A DNA stretch of 64,000 nt, taken from assembly GCA_000955795.1 (NCBI GenBank), contig JYOB01000006.1, forward strand, positions 170,864-234,863, given 5' to 3'. Origin of the DNA: Burkholderiaceae bacterium 26. Its GTDB lineage: Bacteria; Pseudomonadota; Gammaproteobacteria; Burkholderiales; Burkholderiaceae. Each line of letters opens with the position of its first letter. The stretch's first letter is position 1. Positions 58,438 through 64,000 of the stretch are shown here, in pieces. Below the pieces are notes generated by a model, which was given only the letters and a program-made list of their open reading frames with translations, was not told where the DNA came from and searched no databases. The translations under genes were made by a program, and so were the position numbers.

Positions 58438-58519
58438 GATTGTGAACCTCTAGTGATTTTCCCCGCCTCGGTCGCCCGGCGTGACCGCGCGGGGAAGGCG
58501 AACGGACACGACGGACGAT

Positions 58520-58666
58520 CTACGAGATCGTTTTTTTGGTAATGATTTTCGTGGTCGTGCGAATCTCGACAGGCGTCATGCGAGCGCGCGCAGCGGTGCC
58601 CTTGGCGGCGATAGCCAGGGTGCCCAGAATGCCCAGTACGAGGACGGGGAGCGCGATCGAGATCAT
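58520..58666 (-). CDS. Possible small membrane protein, 48 aa
   Basis: One hydrophobic helix (MISIALPVLVLGILGTLAIAA) and a basic Thr/Lys-rich tail. It lies between the leuB terminator and asd on the same strand, but no Shine-Dalgarno is visible before the ATG. Plausible by composition, weakly supported otherwise. Confidence 0.35.
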   Translation of the reverse strand: MISIALPVLVLGILGTLAIAAKGTAARARMTPVEIRTTTKIITKKTIS

Positions 58667-58723
58667 CTGCAAAAATATACACGATTTGGCGGGCACACAA
58701 TGCACTGCAACATGTGTCCGCCG

Positions 58724-58764
58724 AAAAAATGACGATTGCGGCGCCGCATGTGACGGCACCGCAA
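58724..58764 (-). terminator. Terminator after leuB
   Basis: TTGCGGCGCC (58736-58745) pairs with GGCACCGCAA (58755-58764), one G-U pair in the RNA; minus strand continues TCGTCATTTTTT. It starts 14 nt after the leuB stop and separates the leu operon from asd. Confidence 0.7.
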
Positions 58765-58777
58765 CGCACGCTTTGAT

Positions 58778-59848
58778 TTACAAGGCAGCGACCACCGCGT
58801 CGCCCATCTCCACAGTGCCGACTTGCTTGCAGCCCGGCGTCAGGATGTCGCCGGTCCGGTAGCCCTGTGCCAGCACCTTCTTGACAGCCGTTTCGATGCG
58901 ACCAGCCTGCTCGGCCTTGTTCAGCGAGTAGCGCAACATCATCGCCGCCGACAGGATCGTGGCCAGCGGGTTGGCAACGCCCTTGCCCGCGATGTCCGGC
59001 GCGGAGCCGTGCGACGGCTCATACAGCCCCTTGTTGTTCGCATCGAGCGACGCCGACGGCAGCATGCCGATCGAACCCGTCAGCATAGCGGCCTCGTCCG
59101 AGAGGATGTCGCCGAACATGTTGCCGGTGACGATCACGTCGAAGTTCTTCGGCGCCTTCACGAGCTGCATGGCAGCGTTGTCGACGTACATGTGCGACAG
59201 CTCGACTTCCGGATATTCCTTATGCACATCGGTGACGATGTCCTTCCAGAACTGGAACGTCTCGAGCACGTTGGCCTTGTCGACGCTGCACAGCTTCTTG
59301 CCACGCTTGGCGGCAGCCTGGAAGGCGACGTGCGCGATACGGCGGATTTCCGGCTCGCTGTAGCGCATCGTATCGAAGCCTTCGCGTGCACCGGCAAACG
59401 CGCCGTCCGGGGCCGAACGCACGCCGCGCGGCTGGCCGAAGTAGATGTCGCCGGTCAGTTCGCGCACGATCAGGATGTCGAGGCCTGAGACGATCTCAGG
59501 CTTCAGGCTCGACGCGCCGGCCAGCTCCGGATAGCAGATTGCCGGACGGAAATTGGCGAACAGCTGCAGGTGCTTGCGCAGGCCGAGAATGGCCTGCTCG
59601 GGGCGCAGTTCGCGCGCCAGCGTGTCGTACTTCCAGTCGCCCACGGCACCGAACAGGATGGCGTCAGCTTCCTTGGCAAGCTTGAGCGTGTCTTCCGGCA
59701 GCGGGTGGCCCTTCGCCTCGTAGCCGGCGCCGCCCACGGGGGCGAATTCCATCTCGAACGGCTCGCCCAGTACCTTGAGCACCTTCACGGCCTCGGCGAC
59801 GATTTCCTTGCCAATGCCGTCACCCGGCAACACTGCAATCTTGGTCAT
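58778..59848 (-). CDS. leuB: 3-isopropylmalate dehydrogenase
   Basis: 356 aa. [22 protein letters not shown], substrate motif [39 protein letters not shown], and [19 protein letters not shown] (NAD specificity). Third step of leucine synthesis. 29 nt after leuD. Confidence 0.97.
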   Translation of the reverse strand: MTKIAVLPGDGIGKEIVAEAVKVLKVLGEPFEMEFAPVGGAGYEAKGHPLPEDTLKLAKEADAILFGAVGDWKYDTLARELRPEQAILGLRKHLQLFANFRPAICYPELAGASSLKPEIVSGLDILIVRELTGDIYFGQPRGVRSAPDGAFAGAREGFDTMRYSEPEIRRIAHVAFQAAAKRGKKLCSVDKANVLETFQFWKDIVTDVHKEYPEVELSHMYVDNAAMQLVKAPKNFDVIVTGNMFGDILSDEAAMLTGSIGMLPSASLDANNKGLYEPSHGSAPDIAGKGVANPLATILSAAMMLRYSLNKAEQAGRIETAVKKVLAQGYRTGDILTPGCKQVGTVEMGDAVVAAL

Positions 59849-59877
59849 GTAGTTGTCCTTGTTGTTCTGGCGTCAGC

Positions 59878-60528
59878 TCAGCCGACGAGCTTGTGCGCGA
59901 GCCACGGCATCTTGGCCAGGCGCTGCGCTTCGTAAGCCTTGATCTGGTCGGCGTAGCGCAGGGTCAGACCGATGTCGTCAAAGCCGTTCAGCAGGCAGTA
60001 TTTGCGGAACGCCGTGACGTCGAACGGATACGCCGTACCGCCTGGCGTGACGACGATCTGCTTGTCCAGATCGACGGTCAGCTGGTAGCCGGTAAAGGCT
60101 TGCGTCTCGTTGAACAGATGGTCGACTTGCGACTCCGTCAGCACGATCGGCAGCAGGCCGTTCTTGAAGCAGTTGTTGAAGAAGATGTCGGCAAAGCTCG
60201 GCGCGATGATGGCGCGGAAGCCATACTGCTGCAGCGCCCACGGTGCGTGCTCACGCGAGCTGCCGCAACCGAAGTTCTTGCGGGCCAGCAACACGGAGGC
60301 GCCCTTGTAACGCGGCTGGTTCAGCACAAAGTCCGGGTTCAGCGGACGCTTGCTGTTGTCCTGCCCAGGTTCGCCAACGTCCTTGTAGCGCCACTCGTCG
60401 AACAGGTTCGGGCCGAAGCCCGTGCGCTTGATCGACTTGAGGAATTGCTTCGGGATGATGGCGTCGGTGTCTACGTTCTCGCGGTCGAGCGGGGCCACGA
60501 GGCCGGTGTGGATGGTGAATTGTTCCAT
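59878..60528 (-). CDS. leuD: 3-isopropylmalate dehydratase small subunit
   Basis: 216 aa. [69 protein letters not shown]: LeuD swivelling domain. Start at 60528, 23 nt after leuC. Forms the isomerase with LeuC. Confidence 0.97.
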   Translation of the reverse strand: MEQFTIHTGLVAPLDRENVDTDAIIPKQFLKSIKRTGFGPNLFDEWRYKDVGEPGQDNSKRPLNPDFVLNQPRYKGASVLLARKNFGCGSSREHAPWALQQYGFRAIIAPSFADIFFNNCFKNGLLPIVLTESQVDHLFNETQAFTGYQLTVDLDKQIVVTPGGTAYPFDVTAFRKYCLLNGFDDIGLTLRYADQIKAYEAQRLAKMPWLAHKLVG

Positions 60529-60551
60529 GATTGCTCTCTCTATCCTGCCGC

Positions 60552-61961
60552 TCAAGCGAGCTTGCGCACGTCAACAAAGTGGCCTTCCAGCGCAGCCGCA
60601 GCGGCCATCGCCGGGCTGACCAGGTGGGTGCGGCCACCCGCGCCCTGACGACCTTCGAAGTTGCGGTTGGACGTAGATGCGCAGCGCTCGCCCGGGTCGA
60701 GGCGGTCGGCGTTCATCGCGAGACACATCGAGCAACCCGGCTCGCGCCATTCAAAGCCAGCCGCCTTGAAGATCTTGTCGAGCCCTTCTCGCTCGGCCTG
60801 CTCCTTCACGAGGCCCGAGCCCGGCACGACCATCGCCAGCTTCACGTTGGAGGCGATGCGCTTGCCCAGCTTCTGCACAACCCACGCGGCAGCGCGCATG
60901 TCTTCGATACGGCTGTTGGTGCACGAGCCGATGAAGACCTTGTCGATATTGATGTCGCTGATGGCGACGTTCGGCTGCAGGCCCATGTATTCCAGCGCGC
61001 GCTCCATGGCGTTGCGCTTGTTCGGGTCTTTTTCCTTTTCGGGATCCGGTACGCGGTCTTCAATGCTGACCACCATTTCCGGTGACGTGCCCCAGCTCAC
61101 CTGCGGGCGAATCTCTTCAGCACGCAGCTCGACCACGTGATCGAAATGCGCGCCTTCGTCAGAATGAAGCGTGCGCCAGTAGGCGACGGCCTGCTCCCAC
61201 TCCACGCCCTGGGGCGCGAACGGACGACCCTTGATGTATTCGAGCGTGACATCGTCCACGGCGACCATGCCTGCGCGTGCGCCGCCTTCGATCGCCATGT
61301 TGCACACGGTCATACGACCTTCCATCGACAGCGCCCGAATGGCCGAGCCGCCGAATTCCATGGCATAGCCCGTGCCACCAGCAGTACCGATCTTGCCGAT
61401 GATGGCAAGCACGATGTCCTTGGCTGTGCAACCGCGCGGCAGCGTGCCCTCCACCTTCACGAGCATGTTCTTGCTCTTCTTGGCGAGCAGCGTTTGCGTG
61501 GCCAGCACGTGCTCGACTTCCGACGTGCCAATGCCGTGCGCCAGCGCACCGAACGCGCCGTGCGTGCTGGTATGCGAATCACCGCACACCACAGTCATGC
61601 CAGGCAGCGTCGCGCCCTGCTCCGGCCCGATCACGTGCACGATGCCCTGACGCTTGTCATTCATCTTGAATTGCGTGATGCCATAGCTGTCGCAGTTGGC
61701 GTCAAGCGTATCGACCTGCAACTTGGAGACCGGATCGGCAATGCCGTGCGAGCGGTCGGTGGTCGGCACGTTGTGATCCGACACGGCCAGGTTGGCGCTG
61801 ATGCGCCACACCGGACGCTGAGCCAACTTCAGGCCCTCGAAGGCTTGCGGGCTCGTCACTTCGTGCAGCAGTTGACGATCGATGTAGAGGACGGTCGTGC
61901 CGTCCTCTTCGGTATGAACGACGTGATCGTCCCAAAGTTTGTCGTAGAGCGTCTTGGCCAT
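60552..61961 (-). CDS. leuC: 3-isopropylmalate dehydratase large subunit
   Basis: 469 aa. Aconitase-family 4Fe-4S enzyme; cluster cysteines in [20 protein letters not shown] and [41 protein letters not shown] is characteristic. ATG at 61961 is the family start ([15 protein letters not shown]). First gene of leuCDB. Confidence 0.97.
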   Translation of the reverse strand: MAKTLYDKLWDDHVVHTEEDGTTVLYIDRQLLHEVTSPQAFEGLKLAQRPVWRISANLAVSDHNVPTTDRSHGIADPVSKLQVDTLDANCDSYGITQFKMNDKRQGIVHVIGPEQGATLPGMTVVCGDSHTSTHGAFGALAHGIGTSEVEHVLATQTLLAKKSKNMLVKVEGTLPRGCTAKDIVLAIIGKIGTAGGTGYAMEFGGSAIRALSMEGRMTVCNMAIEGGARAGMVAVDDVTLEYIKGRPFAPQGVEWEQAVAYWRTLHSDEGAHFDHVVELRAEEIRPQVSWGTSPEMVVSIEDRVPDPEKEKDPNKRNAMERALEYMGLQPNVAISDINIDKVFIGSCTNSRIEDMRAAAWVVQKLGKRIASNVKLAMVVPGSGLVKEQAEREGLDKIFKAAGFEWREPGCSMCLAMNADRLDPGERCASTSNRNFEGRQGAGGRTHLVSPAMAAAAALEGHFVDVRKLA

Positions 61962-62037
61962 GATTCGATCCGTGCACAACGCGCCCCTTTTTTTTAATTC
62001 AGGGCCGCCGCGCGAGCAGTTTCGTGGGGAGTGATCG

Positions 62038-62066
62038 ATTATGCCACCCGGTGCATTGGGCACCGG
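62038..62066 (-). promoter_or_regulatory. leuC promoter region with a 19-bp palindrome
   Basis: CCGGTGC-ATTGG-GCACCGG (62048-62066) is a perfect 7-bp inverted repeat. On the minus strand a CATAAT (62043-62038) lies 4 nt after it and is a candidate -10; no -35 hexamer is seen, and the palindrome covers its place. It suggests an activator or repressor site about 80-105 nt upstream of leuC. Confidence 0.5.
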
Positions 62067-62127
62067 ACGTGACTGACGAAAGGGGGTTTCGCCATTTCGC
62101 GAAGGCCCTTACCGGGACCTTCGGGCA

Positions 62128-62160
62128 ACAAAAAACCCCGCCGGTTTCCCGAGCGGGGCT
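62128..62160 (-). terminator. Terminator after gltA
   Basis: CCCCGC (62136-62141) pairs with GCGGGG (62153-62158); the minus strand continues GTTTTTTGTT. It starts 22 nt after the gltA stop. Confidence 0.85.
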
Positions 62161-62182
62161 TCTGTGAAGCAAACAGCCTAGC

Positions 62183-63484
62183 TTAGCGCTTGTCGATCGA
62201 CGGCACTTCGCGGGTGGCTGCGCCGTTGAACAGCTGGCGCGGACGGCCGATCTTGTATTCCGGATCGGTGATCATCTCTTCCCACTGCGCAATCCAACCC
62301 ACCGAGCGGGCCAGCGCGAAGATGCAAGTGAACATCGACGACGGAATGCCCAGCGCACGCTGCACGATGCCCGAATAGAAGTCGACGTTCGGGTACAGCT
62401 TGCGGCTGACGAAGTACTCGTCTTCCAGCGCGATCTTTTCCAGTTCCATGGCCAGCTTGAACAGCGGATCGTTGTGCAGACCCAGCTCTTCGAGCACTTC
62501 GTGGCAGGTTTCGCGCATCAGCTTGGCGCGCGGGTCGTAGTTCTTGTACACGCGGTGGCCAAAGCCCATCAAGCGCACGCCGCTGTTCTTGTCCTTGACC
62601 TGCTTGATGAACTCAGGAACCTTGTCCACCGAGCCGATTTCTTCCAGCATGTTCAGGGCGGCTTCGTTCGCGCCACCGTGCGCCGGGCCCCACAGACAGG
62701 CGATACCGGCGGCGATTGCTGCGATCGGGTTCGTGCCCGACGAGCCGGCCAGACGCACCGTCGACGTCGAAGCGTTCTGCTCGTGGTCTGCGTGCAGGAT
62801 GAAGATGCGGTCCAGAGCGCGCTCCAGCACCGGGTTCACCTTGTAGTCCTCGCACGGCGTGGCGAACATCATGCGCATGAAGTTCCCCGTGTACGACAGG
62901 TTGTTCTGCGGATAGATGTTCGGCTGGCCGATGTTGTACTTGTATGCCATGGCCACCAGCGTCGGCAGCTTGGCGATCAGGCGGATCTGCGAGATTTCGC
63001 GCTCGCGCGGGTCATTGATGTTGGCAGCGTCCGGATAGAACGCGCTCATGGCACCAACCAGGCCCGTCAGCACGGCCATCGGGTGGGCATCACGACGGAA
63101 ACCGCGCAGGAAGAACTGCATCTGTTCGTGCACCATGGTGTGGTTCGTCACCACATGGTTGAACTCTTCCTTCTGCTTGGCGTTGGGCAGCTCGCCCTTC
63201 AGCAGCAGATAGCAGATTTCCATGAAATCGCACTTGCTGGCCAGATCGTCGATGGCATAGCCGCGATACAGCAGCTCACCTTTGTCACCATCGATGTAGG
63301 TGATCTTGGAATTGCACGACGCGGTCGACATGAAGCCGGGGTCGTACGTGAACTTGCCCGTCTGACCGTACAGCTTGCGAATGTCGATCACGTCCGGGCC
63401 AACCGTGCCCTTGTAGATCGGCAGCTCGACGCTGGGCGAGCCATCGGAAAACGATAGGGTGGCTTTCACTTCGGACGGCGTCAT
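62183..63484 (-). CDS. gltA: Citrate synthase (type II)
   Basis: 433 aa. Catalytic His/Asp regions: [52 protein letters not shown], and [16 protein letters not shown]-terminal domain with the NADH-regulated hexameric type (about 430 aa). Entry enzyme of the TCA cycle, 122 nt after sdhE. Confidence 0.97.
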   Translation of the reverse strand: MTPSEVKATLSFSDGSPSVELPIYKGTVGPDVIDIRKLYGQTGKFTYDPGFMSTASCNSKITYIDGDKGELLYRGYAIDDLASKCDFMEICYLLLKGELPNAKQKEEFNHVVTNHTMVHEQMQFFLRGFRRDAHPMAVLTGLVGAMSAFYPDAANINDPREREISQIRLIAKLPTLVAMAYKYNIGQPNIYPQNNLSYTGNFMRMMFATPCEDYKVNPVLERALDRIFILHADHEQNASTSTVRLAGSSGTNPIAAIAAGIACLWGPAHGGANEAALNMLEEIGSVDKVPEFIKQVKDKNSGVRLMGFGHRVYKNYDPRAKLMRETCHEVLEELGLHNDPLFKLAMELEKIALEDEYFVSRKLYPNVDFYSGIVQRALGIPSSMFTCIFALARSVGWIAQWEEMITDPEYKIGRPRQLFNGAATREVPSIDKR

Positions 63485-63606
63485 GTCGGTTTCCTTCTCT
63501 GCTGTTTATAAAAATGAAGTCGGGAGACTCCCGCCAGACGGATCGAGGGACGCCGGCCGGGGGCGGCTGGACCGATTCGTCTTGCGGCAACCTCTCGCGC
63601 GCCGGT

Positions 63607-63894
63607 TCAGACCGAGCGCAGCAAGGTCAGGACGTGCTGGATGTGAGGCACGTCGAGTTCGCCCTCCGGCTCCTTGCGTGCAAGCAGGAGATCCATCAGG
63701 TCGTTGTCGGGAAGCTCGAACAACTCCGAGAGTGCGGCAACGTCGTCATCCGACAGTTCCGTCTCGTAGCGGTTGAAGAAGCGCTCGACGATGATGTCGT
63801 TCTCAAGCAGGCCGCGTCGGGCACGCCAGCGCAAACGGGCACGCTTGTGTGGATCGGACTGATGGGAGAACGTCGGAGTGTTCACAGCAACCAT
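63607..63894 (-). CDS. sdhE: SdhE, FAD assembly factor for succinate dehydrogenase
   Basis: 95 aa, DUF339/YgfY family. RARRGLLENDIIVERFFNRY holds the conserved RGxxE motif; LSDDDVAALSELFELPDNDLMDLLLARKEP is the second helix pair. Promotes covalent flavinylation of SdhA. ATG at 63894 is preceded by TAGGAAG. It follows sdhB across a terminator hairpin and precedes gltA. Confidence 0.95.
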   Translation of the reverse strand: MVAVNTPTFSHQSDPHKRARLRWRARRGLLENDIIVERFFNRYETELSDDDVAALSELFELPDNDLMDLLLARKEPEGELDVPHIQHVLTLLRSV

Positions 63895-63900
63895 ACTTCC

Positions 63901-63938
63901 TAAAAATGTGTCGCCGGAGAAACCGCTCCGGCGACACA
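63901..63938 (-). terminator. Strong terminator hairpin between sdhB and sdhE
   Basis: TGTGTCGCCGGAG (63907-63919), 6-nt loop, CTCCGGCGACACA (63926-63938): a perfect 13-bp stem. On the minus strand it is followed at once by TTTTTA, and the T-tract runs into the sdhE ribosome site (AGGAAG). Confidence 0.88.
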
Positions 63939-63965
63939 CAATGCCAAAGTGCGCTGACTCGCGGC

Positions 63966-64000
63966 TTACACCGCGCGACGCACCATCAATTCCTTGATCT
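63966..64000 (-). CDS. sdhB: Succinate dehydrogenase iron-sulfur subunit, C-terminal end (partial)
   Basis: The minus strand reads IKELMVRRAV and then TAA (63968-63966). This is the usual end of proteobacterial SdhB. The rest of the gene is beyond the window. sdhE and gltA downstream support the call. Confidence 0.8.
   Translation of the reverse strand, partial: IKELMVRRAV

Overview
The window looks like chromosome of a Ralstonia species (R. pickettii/insidiosa/mannitolilytica type) or a close Burkholderiaceae relative. The basis is high GC, codon usage, and the gene order leuCDB-asd-fimV-truA-trpF-trpB-DNA methyltransferase-trpA-accD-folC-SPOR-cvpA-purF next to sdhB-sdhE-gltA. Genus assignment is inference; no 16S gene is present. 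I see no insertion sequence, prophage, integrase or CRISPR array.

Layout. 1-4.2 kb (+): the end of a peptide-type ABC transporter operon (ATPase tail, binding protein), a BAAT-like hydrolase fused to a CMD-like domain, and an AhpD-like protein. 4.2-7.0 kb (-): a two-subunit molybdenum hydroxylase. 7.2 kb: tRNA-Ser(GGA) with promoter and terminator. 7.4-14.5 kb: a small hypothetical gene, a CocE/S15 lipoprotein hydrolase, an AT-rich gene-poor island, a chemoreceptor and two membrane proteins. 14.6-25.1 kb: acs plus a VC_2705-type symporter, an EamA exporter, a UPF0114 protein, class I fumarase, murI, a dctA-type carrier and a small cupin.

25.1-32.97 kb is an anaerobic-life cluster. Class III ribonucleotide reductase has its glycyl-radical tail encoded as a separate 58-aa gene, followed by nrdG and a cysteine-poor Crp/Fnr (Dnr-like) regulator. 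Convergent to it lies an operon of a polytopic membrane protein (NnrS/heme-copper-oxidase-like), ubiU, ubiV, ubiT and a DGC-type zinc-binding protein. FNR/Dnr-like 14-bp palindromes precede both operons, which suggests a self-contained oxygen/NO-controlled module for dNTP and ubiquinone synthesis without O2.

33-40.5 kb: an orphan double-AAA+ ATPase, Fur-box-preceded tonB-exbB-exbD and hemP, a GlcG/HbpS protein, and several small secreted or membrane proteins, one with 12-residue tandem repeats. 40.6-44.0 kb: a phasin, a PRC-barrel protein, a glycine-zipper lipoprotein and a NodI/NodJ-like ABC-2 exporter. 44-64 kb (-): housekeeping biosynthesis (purine, folate, fatty acid, tryptophan, leucine, aspartate family, TCA). 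Intrinsic terminators sit inside it between fimV/truA, accD/folC, leuB/asd and sdhB/sdhE, so several apparent operons probably depend on partial read-through.
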